64,000 bases of DNA. Origin: Oscillospiraceae bacterium. Its GTDB lineage: Bacteria; Bacillota; Clostridia; Oscillospirales; Ruminococcaceae. This document shows, in pieces, positions 57,069-64,000 of this stretch. Numbering within the stretch: the stretch's first letter is position 1; each line of letters opens with the position of its first letter. The notes beneath the pieces are model-generated. The model saw only the letters and a program-made list of their open reading frames with translations, was not told the origin of the DNA and made no database searches. The DNA lies in contig WRLG01000016.1 of NCBI GenBank assembly GCA_009777725.1, forward strand, positions 1 through 64,000. Direction: 5' to 3'. A program made the translations under genes and the position numbers.

Positions 57069-57333
57069 CTTTTGTTCCCCCTTTGATAGCCTCTCTCATA
57101 TGAGCTAAAGTTTCATCAGCACTATAAAAGAATCCCCCCGCTTCTCTATACGCAATAGCTTCCCGAATAACCTCATCTCTGTCATAAGGCGCGCTCAAAG
57201 GGGGGATTATCTCCTCCTCCGTTCCAAACGGTAAACCGCCTTGTTTAATAAAAATCACAGCTTGCAAAGCCAAGTCAACGTAATTCTCTGGCAATGTTTC
57301 AATTTCATTAAATAATACTTGTCTGTTTGACAT
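57049..57333 (-). CDS. Antitoxin, tandem copy 1
   Basis: A 94-aa protein starting MSNRQVLFNEIETLPENYVD, closely similar to 56454-56732 through 'ALQAV(I/F)IIKQGGLPFGTE'. The two pairs arose by a recent tandem duplication. It is placed 15 bp before yebC's stop side. Confidence 0.82.
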   Translation of the reverse strand: MSNRQVLFNEIETLPENYVDLALQAVIFIKQGGLPFGTEEEIIPPLSAPYDRDEVIREAIAYREAGGFFYSADETLAHMREAIKGGTKGERTQI

Positions 57334-57357
57334 ATTTCCCACCCTTTCTTTGAGATT

Positions 57358-58086
57358 TTAAACTTCCTCATCCCAATTATGATAAACCCGCTGAACATCA
57401 TCGTTATCTTCAAGGTGCTCCAAAAGCAGATTCATTTTCTTGATTGCTTCCTCGTCCGTTAAAGCTACATAAGTAGCGGGGAGCATTTCAGCCTCGGCGG
57501 AAAGAATCTTATAGCCTTTCCCCTCTAACGATTCGCGGACGGCGTTGACATCGTTAGGCTCAGTCTCAACCTCGGCATATTCATCATCAATAGTATAATC
57601 AAGCGCACCCGAATCGGTAACATCGTCTATAAATTTGTCCTCATCAAGCCCTGTGTTTTCTATAATTATAATCCCCTTGCGCGTAAACATGAAAGATACG
57701 CACCCGGTATTGCCCAGATTCCCGCCGTATTTATCAAAATAATGCCGCATATCTCCGGCAGTGCGGTTTTTGTTGTCCGTCAGAGCCTCGACAATCACGG
57801 CGACGCCGCTCGGTCCGTAACCCTCGTAAATATTCGCCTCATAGCTTGCCTTATCATCGCCGCCCGCCGCTTTTTTGAGCATCCTTTCAATATTATCATT
57901 GGGGACATTGTTTGATTTAGCCTTAGCAATCAGCTCCCTAAGTTTAGTATTACTATTAGGGTCAGCACCGCCCTCTTTAACGCAAACCATAAACTCGCGC
58001 CCGATTTTAGTAAAAATCTTAGCGCGCGCACTATCGGTCGCTTCTTTTTTTCGCTTAATATTATTCCATTTTGAATGACCCGCCAT
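57358..58086 (-). CDS. yebC: YebC/PmpR-family (TACO1) protein
   Basis: A 242-aa protein with the invariant start AGHSKWNNIKRKKEATDSAR, 'NVPNDNIERMLKKAAGGDD' and 'YEGYGPSGVAVIVEALTDN'. The family is annotated as a transcriptional regulator, and recent work links YebC to ribosomal handling of proline stretches. Length typical. Confidence 0.95.
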   Translation of the reverse strand: MAGHSKWNNIKRKKEATDSARAKIFTKIGREFMVCVKEGGADPNSNTKLRELIAKAKSNNVPNDNIERMLKKAAGGDDKASYEANIYEGYGPSGVAVIVEALTDNKNRTAGDMRHYFDKYGGNLGNTGCVSFMFTRKGIIIIENTGLDEDKFIDDVTDSGALDYTIDDEYAEVETEPNDVNAVRESLEGKGYKILSAEAEMLPATYVALTDEEAIKKMNLLLEHLEDNDDVQRVYHNWDEEV

Positions 58087-58103
58087 TTATAAATCGCTCC
58101 CTT

Positions 58104-58460
58104 TCAAATTTCATCAAGCAAGGAAATCAAACTATTGATTTTAGTAAGTAACTCCGGCAAGCTTTCCGTAACAGTTCTCCAAACTACATTTAAATCTATA
58201 TTTTCATAATCATGTACAATTCGATTTCTCATACCGCGCATTGTTTTCCAAGGAATGTCAGGGTTTGATTCCTGCGTTAAGTCACTGATTTCCTTTACAA
58301 GCTCTCCTATTTGACCCAACATAAACGCTGTTGCTGATGTGGTTCTTTCATCTGATACAAAATCGTTGTAATTAATGCCATCTGAAAAAGAAATAGTACT
58401 TTTAATGCGTTTAGCTATTTTTTGCAAAATAATTTTATCCCTATCGTTCAAACAAAACAA
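58104..58460 (-). CDS. hepT: HepT-family RNase toxin
   Basis: A 118-aa all-helical HEPN protein. The catalytic RX4HXY motif is R78-x4-H83-x-Y85 in 'GMRNRIVHDYENID'. HepT is the toxin of HepT/MntA systems. Overlaps the mntA gene by 20 bp. Confidence 0.9.
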   Translation of the reverse strand: MFCLNDRDKIILQKIAKRIKSTISFSDGINYNDFVSDERTTSATAFMLGQIGELVKEISDLTQESNPDIPWKTMRGMRNRIVHDYENIDLNVVWRTVTESLPELLTKINSLISLLDEI

Positions 58461-58752
58461 CCCCTTGCTCTTGAATACTTATAGCTATAGGTGAACCCTC
58501 GCGTATATCCGAAATCTCAAACATATCCACCGTCTTATCAAGCGCGGAAGTAATATCTTCTAAAAGACCGAAAAAATTAATATTAACAAGCAGTCCGCGG
58601 CTATCAATCAATATATCCACATCACTTTTCTCGCTTGCTTCCCCTTTAGCATAAGAGCCGAAAAGGATTGCTTGATAAACAGGGGCTGATGAAAACACAG
58701 GCTGCAATTTTTCTTTTATTTCATCTATTTGATATATCTTATTCATGTTCAT
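58441..58752 (-). CDS. mntA: MntA-family minimal nucleotidyltransferase antitoxin
   Basis: A 103-aa nucleotidyltransferase with GSX10DXD: G32-S33 and D44-x-D46 in 'LFGSYAKGEASEKSDVDILI'. In characterised pairs MntA AMPylates HepT to silence it. Start at 58752 behind GGGAGGGTG; another ATG two codons later is possible. It starts 1 bp after the stop of the Mini-RNase III gene. Confidence 0.9.
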   Translation of the reverse strand: MNMNKIYQIDEIKEKLQPVFSSAPVYQAILFGSYAKGEASEKSDVDILIDSRGLLVNINFFGLLEDITSALDKTVDMFEISDIREGSPIAISIQEQGVVLFER

Positions 58753-58753
58753 G

Positions 58754-59137
58754 CTAAAAATCACCCTCCCATATATATTCAAAAAGCTCCGCTATTCTTT
58801 CATTTTCTTCAAGTAAATATAAGTACCCGAAAAGCGTTTCAAGAGCGGTTGCTCTGCGGTATTCGGCAAGGTCGGCGTTTTTCGGCACGGTATTCGGGCA
58901 GGCATTGCGCCCGCGTTTTAAAACGGCGGCTTCCTCCTCGGTCAGCATCGGCGCGATTAGCTCAACGGCTTTCGCCTGATATTCCGCCCTAACCCTCTTA
59001 ACCGCCTCTTTATGAAGCTTGCCTACAGGCATATTCGCCCCCGAAACAATCCGCTCCCGCACACGCAACTCGTACACCGCGTCACCCAAAAAAGCAAGCG
59101 TTAACGGGCTGTATTGATTTACTTCTTTTTTGTTCAA
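58754..59137 (-). CDS. mrnC: Mini-ribonuclease III
   Basis: A 127-aa RNase III catalytic domain without dsRBD. 'SPLTLAFLGDAVYELRVRER' contains D19 and E23 of the active site; 'KNADLAEYRRATALETLFGY' contains the second Glu. MrnC matures 23S rRNA in Firmicutes. In most genomes it lies near cysS; here it overlaps an AAA ATPase by 4 bp. Confidence 0.93.
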   Translation of the reverse strand: MNKKEVNQYSPLTLAFLGDAVYELRVRERIVSGANMPVGKLHKEAVKRVRAEYQAKAVELIAPMLTEEEAAVLKRGRNACPNTVPKNADLAEYRRATALETLFGYLYLLEENERIAELFEYIWEGDF

Positions 59138-60285
59138 ATTAACACCACTTTTTCGGTTTTTGAAATATTTTTTAAGTCAACACGCTCGCTTTCTATCTGC
59201 TCAAAAGCATTTGAGAGTTCAGTAGCGGCGGTAGGAGGGATAGAATACAATTCAAGCGTGATTTCCCCAAGCCGTTTAACATCTTCTTTAGTTTTGCTGT
59301 CGCCTTTTCGGGCAAGTTTTCTGTACTCCTCAAATAAGCCCATAATTTGCTTTGAGTTGACATTAGTATTGAGAAAACTCTCGACAATGCTCTCATATGA
59401 GTAAATCGTTAAGTCAGAATCAAGCCGCTCCCTCTTCTCCAAATCATAAACAACAGCATTTTCAAGCGATGTAATAACAAAAGGCGAATGGGTGGTAACA
59501 ATAAACTGAACATTGGGGAACATTTTAGTCAAAAACGGCAAAACCCGTTTTTGCAATTCCACATGGAGGTGGGTTTCAATTTCGTCTATTAAGACAATTG
59601 CGGGTTTATTATAGTCAACAACAGCGTCATCTTCCTCTAAGCGCATAATTAATTCCATATATATTTTCAGAAAAGCTTTATAACCGCTAGCCATTTGATT
59701 AAGTGCGAACGGCTCTAACCCTGGTATTAGGATAATCATCCTAAGTTTTTCTCTGTCCATTTGAAATTCTAATTCGGGGCAATCATAAACACATTGCAAC
59801 GCCAACTTAAAATTTTTAAACCAAGCGTCAAGTTTTTCTGCAAGAACTATATTATTATCAGCTCTTGCACCAACAAGTGTATAATCTAAACTAATAATAT
59901 GTTTCAGAAAACTCTTAACTACATTTTCTGAAATTGATGTTTTATCAGTAACTTTTACCTTCTCAATGAAATTTGGAAGTATAAATTTATTTCGATAGGC
60001 AGAAATATATACACCAATAAGTTCGGAATAATTTTCCGGTATTCGTGAATATGAAATGTTTAGCTCGCCTATTATATAGCGTTTTATCATCTCACCATCA
60101 TTAATTAAGCACCTTTGTAAAAAATCTAAACTCCCTTTCATCGCCTCCAACAAACTAGTTTTCCCGCTCCCGTTTTTGCCCGTTAAAATAAGATGCTTCC
60201 GCTCCGTATCGGACAGCGCAATACTGACATCTTTTAAATGCCGTACTTTATCGATATGGATTTTTGTTATAAAAACGTCCTGCAT
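59134..60285 (-). CDS. AAA/OLD-like ABC-type ATPase
   Basis: A 383-aa ATPase with Walker A 'LTGKNGSGKTSLLEAM' (from about residue 33), an ABC-signature-like 'LNQMASGYKAFLKIYMELI', Walker B 'KPAIVLIDEIETHLHVELQK' and 'FIVTTHSPFVI'. This is the RecF/OLD group often found in defence systems (for example Septu PtuA or OLD nucleases), but no Toprim or HNH nuclease is fused or adjacent. It overlaps mrnC by 4 bp. A defence or DNA-repair role is a guess. Confidence 0.82.
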   Translation of the reverse strand: MQDVFITKIHIDKVRHLKDVSIALSDTERKHLILTGKNGSGKTSLLEAMKGSLDFLQRCLINDGEMIKRYIIGELNISYSRIPENYSELIGVYISAYRNKFILPNFIEKVKVTDKTSISENVVKSFLKHIISLDYTLVGARADNNIVLAEKLDAWFKNFKLALQCVYDCPELEFQMDREKLRMIILIPGLEPFALNQMASGYKAFLKIYMELIMRLEEDDAVVDYNKPAIVLIDEIETHLHVELQKRVLPFLTKMFPNVQFIVTTHSPFVITSLENAVVYDLEKRERLDSDLTIYSYESIVESFLNTNVNSKQIMGLFEEYRKLARKGDSKTKEDVKRLGEITLELYSIPPTAATELSNAFEQIESERVDLKNISKTEKVVLI

Positions 60286-60426
60286 ATATAACCCGCCGTT
60301 TCGTTTAGCTTTTATTTAATAACTGCTTAAAGCCTAATTAGCTTTCAATAATACTTATTATACAACAGCCACCCTAAAAATTCAATAGGAAATTGGAAAT
60401 TATTTTTTTTAACCTTGCCCCAAACC

Positions 60427-60455
60427 TTGACAAAGAACCCTTAATATGCTATATT
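60427..60455 (+). promoter_or_regulatory. Promoter of the U32 peptidase gene
   Basis: TTGACA (60427-60432), 17 bp, TATATT (60450-60455) with an extended TGC upstream. 30 bp before the start at 60485. The 60286-60426 part of the gap shows nothing. Confidence 0.65.
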
Positions 60456-60484
60456 ATAATTGCCCCAACAAAAGGAGTATAACC

Positions 60485-61735
60485 ATGAACAACAAAATCA
60501 TTAATCCATTATCAAAGCTTGAGCTTTTGTCCCCTGCGGGTGATTCGGAGCGGCTTGCGGCGGCGGTCGATTACGGCGCGGACGCGGTTTACTTAGGGGG
60601 GCAGGCGTTTACAATGCGCTATTCCCCTAAAAATTTTAATTTTGAAGAGCTTAAAGCGGCGGTTGAGTTTTCACATTCGCGCGGGGTTAAGGTTTATGTG
60701 ACCTGCAACGCCTTGCCGCGAAATAACGAAATACCAAGGTTTGAGCAGTTTATAAAGGAAATCGAAGCGGCGGGGGCGGATGCGGCTATTATAGCGGATT
60801 TGGGGCTTTTATCACTGCTGAAAAAATACGCGCCCTCTCTGAAAACGCACATGTCTACCCAGACGGGAACGGTAAACTATGAAGCCGCCCGCACGCTTTA
60901 TAATATGGGCGCGCAACGGGTTATACTGGCAAGGGAACTGTCGCTGGACGAAATCGCCGAAATCAGGGCGAAAACTCCGCCGGAACTGGAACTGGAGGCA
61001 TTCGTTCACGGAGCTATGTGCGTGTCCTTTTCCGGGCGTTGCCTGCTGTCGCAATACCTTACAGGCAGGGACGCAAACAGGGGCGACTGCGCCCAGCCCT
61101 GCAGGTGGTCTTACGTGCTTGCGGAGGAAAAAAGACCGGGGCAGTTTTTCCCCGTTCGTGAGGACGAAAGCGGGAGCTATATACTAAACTCGAAAGATTT
61201 GTGCGCTATAGAAATCCTTGACAAAATTGCAGAGGCAGGGGTGACAAGCTTTAAAATAGAGGGCAGAGCCAAGTCAGCCTATTATACGGCGATTATCACC
61301 AACGCCTACCGTATGGCACTTGATATATTGAAAAAAGAACCGTGCAATTATATCCTCCCCGATTGGGTAAAAAACGAGGTTTTCAAGGTAAGCCACCGCG
61401 AATACTGCACGGGGTTTTTCTTGGTTCAAGGGGAAGCAAGGCAGAATTACGAAACAGGCGGCTATATACGCGAATACGATGTAATTGCCGTAATAGAGGA
61501 ATGTAAGGACGGACGAGCCTTCGCTTCGCTCCGAAATAAGTTTAACGCAGGCGATGAGGTTGAGATTGTTTCGCCCGGGGTTAAATTTGATATCGTAACT
61601 ATCAATGAAATAGTAAACGAAAAGGGCGAGGTCATTAACAGCGCGCCCCATGCCATGATGAAATTCTCGTTTCCCTGTGAAAAAAACTACCCGCGCAACT
61701 CTATTATCAGGAAAAAGCGGGAGCTCTCCCCGTGA
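60485..61735 (+). CDS. Peptidase U32-family protein (tRNA/rRNA hydroxylation type)
   Basis: A 416-aa protein with 'LSPAGDSERLAAAVDYGADA', 'YLGGQAFTMR' and the signature 'EAFVHGAMCVSFSGRCLLSQ', then 'GDCAQPCRW' (Fe-S cysteines). Members of this family include TrhP, which hydroxylates tRNA U34, and RlhA; genuine protease activity is doubtful. ATG 60485 behind AAAGGAG. The 3' end overlaps the convergent phosphatase gene by 29 bp. Confidence 0.9.
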   Translation: MNNKIINPLSKLELLSPAGDSERLAAAVDYGADAVYLGGQAFTMRYSPKNFNFEELKAAVEFSHSRGVKVYVTCNALPRNNEIPRFEQFIKEIEAAGADAAIIADLGLLSLLKKYAPSLKTHMSTQTGTVNYEAARTLYNMGAQRVILARELSLDEIAEIRAKTPPELELEAFVHGAMCVSFSGRCLLSQYLTGRDANRGDCAQPCRWSYVLAEEKRPGQFFPVREDESGSYILNSKDLCAIEILDKIAEAGVTSFKIEGRAKSAYYTAIITNAYRMALDILKKEPCNYILPDWVKNEVFKVSHREYCTGFFLVQGEARQNYETGGYIREYDVIAVIEECKDGRAFASLRNKFNAGDEVEIVSPGVKFDIVTINEIVNEKGEVINSAPHAMMKFSFPCEKNYPRNSIIRKKRELSP

Positions 61736-62324
61736 TTTCAAAAATACCGTCCCTCTGCCACATCATCGCGGTGACGTGTATTTCCCAGCCCTCGCCCGCG
61801 CCGCAGGCGTATGCCATAGGGTCAAGCTTGGGGAGACCGAAGCAGGAGAGCAGGTTCATCATTATCCCCGAATGGGTCAGCACGGCGGCGTTAAAAATAC
61901 TCGCCCTCATCATGTCAAGTATAATGCTGTCAATGGCGTTATAACAGCGCGCGGTCAGTTCTCTTACGCTCTCGCCGTTCGGCGGAGGATTGTCAATGCC
62001 GCCCTTTAGCCAGCCTTTGTAGCTGTCCAGATTAATCAGTTCCTCCGCTTTAAGCCCCTCGAAAGCTCCGAAATCCATCTCCCGCAAGCCATCGGCGATG
62101 ATGATTTCACTTTGGGGAAAAAGTATGCGCGCTGACTGAACGGCACGTAAAAGCGGGCTTGAATATACCCTCGGCACCTTGGGGTAAGGGTGCTTTTCGT
62201 ACTTTTCAAGCAGCTCGGCTTCGCCGCCCTCGGAAAGCGGCTCATCCGTTACCCCTATATACCGCCCCTGTGCGTTCGCCTCCGTCTGACCATGCCTTAA
62301 TAAATTTATTTTGTAACCTTTCAT
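61707..62324 (-). CDS. Histidine phosphatase (phosphoglycerate mutase-like)
   Basis: A 205-aa branch 1 histidine phosphatase: 'INLLRHGQTEANAQGRYIGV' with the phospho-histidine H11, 'VYSSPLLRAVQSA' (Arg), 'REMDFGAFEGL' (Glu) and 'AAVLTHSGIM' (second His). Small-molecule phosphatase such as CobC-like; substrate unknown. Convergent overlap with the U32 gene. Confidence 0.9.
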   Translation of the reverse strand: MKGYKINLLRHGQTEANAQGRYIGVTDEPLSEGGEAELLEKYEKHPYPKVPRVYSSPLLRAVQSARILFPQSEIIIADGLREMDFGAFEGLKAEELINLDSYKGWLKGGIDNPPPNGESVRELTARCYNAIDSIILDMMRASIFNAAVLTHSGIMMNLLSCFGLPKLDPMAYACGAGEGWEIHVTAMMWQRDGIFEITGRAPAFS

Positions 62325-62422
62325 AAGCTATATTCACGCTCCTTACTGATTTTTACTTGATTTTTGTAAAACATTAACAAAAATAGCCAATCACATTTAT
62401 TAAACTTTTTTGTTATAACCTA

Positions 62423-62451
62423 TTTACAACCTGTACGTAATGATGTATAAT
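62423..62451 (+). promoter_or_regulatory. Promoter of the XRE regulator
   Basis: TTTACA (62423-62428), 17 bp, TATAAT (62446-62451). Confidence 0.65.
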
Positions 62452-62517
62452 TTACTTTAAGTAGATAAAGATATGAAAAATTGTAGAACAAAGTGCCAAG
62501 GAAAGGAAGCCCATTCT

Positions 62518-63225
62518 ATGAATTCGGATTTTCCGAGAATAATAACTCTTTTGCGTAAGGAAAGAGCAATCAGTCAGAAGAACGCTTCTTCTGATTTAGG
62601 GATTTCGCAGGCTCTGCTCTCTCATTACGAAAAGGGGATTCGCGAGTGCGGACTTGCTTTCTTAGTAAGGCTTGCGGATTATTACAATGTGTCCTGCGAT
62701 TATTTGCTGGGGCGTTCGCCCGAGCCTGCCGGGAAAAAAATTTACTACGAGGATATTCCCGAGCATGACCCCCATAAAAAGGAAACGCTTGTGGCGAGCG
62801 GTATTATGGCATCCTTTAACAGAAAACTGCTCATAAACTCGACGACCGTTTTATACTCCCTTGCCCAAAAAACGGGCAGCGGCAGTCTTATGAAAGAGAT
62901 GTCGGCTTATTTAATGCTGTCGGTATATAAAATGTTCCGCATTATTTACTCGGCAAACGCTAAAAATGACCAACGGTTTTTCACGGTGCACGAGGCTGTA
63001 TGTTCAAATATGTCCGATGCCGCAATGTCAATCTGCGAGGCTAACGCAAAAGCGGCAGCCGGCGGAGTTGCTATTGGCGGCGGCGATACCGTAAAGGAAT
63101 CAGCCGACACGATTATCACCACCAACTCGCTTTCCGACGAATACGCGGCTCTGTCCTCCTCCTTGCTTAACATTATCAAAAACAGCGAAGCAAGGATTCA
63201 AATGATTGTCCCGACCGAAAAATAA
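62518..63225 (+). CDS. XRE-family transcriptional regulator
   Basis: A 235-aa protein. HTH at about residues 8-60 (RIITLLRKERAISQKNASSD, LGISQALLSHYEKGIRECGL) and the typical 'LADYYNVSCDYLLGRSPEP'. The C-terminal 165 residues are helical and unfamiliar. Start at 62518 behind AAAGGAAG. It precedes htpG; a regulatory link is possible but unproven. Confidence 0.88.
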   Translation: MNSDFPRIITLLRKERAISQKNASSDLGISQALLSHYEKGIRECGLAFLVRLADYYNVSCDYLLGRSPEPAGKKIYYEDIPEHDPHKKETLVASGIMASFNRKLLINSTTVLYSLAQKTGSGSLMKEMSAYLMLSVYKMFRIIYSANAKNDQRFFTVHEAVCSNMSDAAMSICEANAKAAAGGVAIGGGDTVKESADTIITTNSLSDEYAALSSSLLNIIKNSEARIQMIVPTEK

Positions 63226-63307
63226 CAGCCGCAAAGCAGACCGCTACAATATATTATAGCACAATCAATAAAATAAAGCAATATATTAAGAAAGGAAGAT
63301 TTAATTT

Positions 63308-64000
63308 ATGGCGCAAACCCTGCAATTTAAAGCAGAATCAAAAAGACTGCTTGACATGATGATTAACTCCGTTTACACCCACAAGGAAATTTTTCTGCGC
63401 GAGCTCATTTCAAACGCAAGCGATGCCATTGACAAGCTGTATTTCATATCCCTTACGGACAGCGGTGTCGGCTTGAACAAATCGGATTTTTCAATTAAAA
63501 TCGATGTTGATAATGACAGCAGAGCACTGGTCATAACCGATAACGGTATCGGAATGAGCCAAGAGGAACTGGAAAATAATTTAGGCGTGATTGCCGGCAG
63601 CGGCTCGTTTAACTTCAAGTCGGAAAATGCCGACAATGCCGATATAGAAATTATCGGGCAGTTCGGTGTAGGCTTTTATTCGGCGTTTATGGTATCTAAG
63701 GAGGTTGAAGTTCGCACTAAGGCTTACGGCTCGGATACGGCGTATTTGTGGAAATCCTCCGGCGTTGACGGGTATACGATTGAGGCGTGCGAAAAGGACG
63801 GCGCGGGTACTGAAATCCGGCTTTCCATTAAAGATAATACCGATGATGAAAGCTATGATGAGTTTTTGGCGCAATGGAAAATCAAACAGCTTGTCAAAAA
63901 ATATTCGGACTATATCCGCTACCCCATAAAGCTTGATATGCAAAAGGAATCGTTGAAAGAAGGCACGGGGGTTGATGATATTCCTCCCGAATATACAACG
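63308..64000 (+). CDS. htpG: Chaperone HtpG (Hsp90), 5' part
   Basis: The gene runs off the right edge; 231 codons are visible. The GHKL ATPase motifs are clear: '[20 protein letters not shown]' (motif N), '[20 protein letters not shown]' (motif G1) and '[19 protein letters not shown]' (motif G2). ATG 63308 behind AAAGGAAG. HtpG folds client proteins under stress. Full length in the family is about 620 aa. Confidence 0.96.
   Translation, partial: MAQTLQFKAESKRLLDMMINSVYTHKEIFLRELISNASDAIDKLYFISLTDSGVGLNKSDFSIKIDVDNDSRALVITDNGIGMSQEELENNLGVIAGSGSFNFKSENADNADIEIIGQFGVGFYSAFMVSKEVEVRTKAYGSDTAYLWKSSGVDGYTIEACEKDGAGTEIRLSIKDNTDDESYDEFLAQWKIKQLVKKYSDYIRYPIKLDMQKESLKEGTGVDDIPPEYTT

Noticed and set aside
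55819-57358. T-box riboswitch upstream of alaS
   Set aside because: The upstream region is coding (zinc-finger ORF and TA pairs); no specifier loop or T-box sequence was seen.
1-64000. tRNA, rRNA and insertion sequences
   Set aside because: Looked for on both strands by eye (TTCGA arms, rRNA cores, transposase motifs) and none found. A tRNAscan run would be decisive for tRNA.

Overview
The window looks like chromosomal DNA of an anaerobic, probably motile, spore-lineage Firmicute of the Clostridia. The evidence is the gene set: SpoIIM, Rnf-type membrane subunits, the redox repressor Rex, type III glutamine synthetase, Mini-RNase III, an RNase M5-like Toprim protein, YebC, HolA, ComEC, LytTR/DUF3021 and a chemotaxis receptor. 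Ribosome binding sites are strong AGGAGG types and many promoters are near TTGACA-N17-TATAAT. There is no rRNA, so no species is proposed. I saw no tRNA, CRISPR array, prophage or insertion sequence.

Layout. 1-2.4 kb: end of an Rpn nuclease gene, then two PIN-domain toxin-antitoxin (TA) modules interleaved with three direct copies of a promoter-bearing repeat. 2.4-12 kb: housekeeping genes (YesL, SpoIIM, ProC, an unusual rnfD-rnfE-rnfA cluster without rnfC/G/B, Rpe, type III glutamine synthetase). 12-14 kb: VapD-type locus, HicAB, and two copies of a small hydrophobic-peptide locus with convergent antisense promoters, a candidate type I TA system. 14-16.8 kb: palindromic intergenic repeats and a large secreted protein. 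16.8-21.35 kb: one-directional array of about a dozen tiny genes and TA pairs, most closed by a GTAAAC...GTTTAC hairpin and opened by a conserved A-rich leader, fed by two tandem promoters. This is the most unusual part of the window.

21.7-40.9 kb is mainly core: Rrf2-cysK, a GNAT/pyridoxal kinase pair, a LytTR-controlled ABC exporter, Rex, isocitrate dehydrogenase, a chemotaxis receptor, aconitase, an MBOAT/DHHW acetylation pair, an RNase M5-like protein and HolA. 40.9-48.7 kb holds six lipoprotein genes with the same signal peptide and Thr-rich linker but different C-terminal domains, four of them apparently starting at TTG. 48.7-64 kb: ComEC, HicAB, HIT, small accessory genes, AlaS with an in-frame upstream zinc-finger ORF, two tandem near-identical RelE/ParE pairs, YebC, HepT/MntA, an AAA ATPase overlapping Mini-RNase III, a U32 peptidase, an XRE regulator and the start of htpG.

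At least eleven TA-like loci lie in 64 kb, mostly between core operons. Duplication and partial deletion of small genes is visible in several places: the cassette array, the two PIN modules, the two peptide loci, the tandem ParE pairs and the paralogous small genes at 52 kb.
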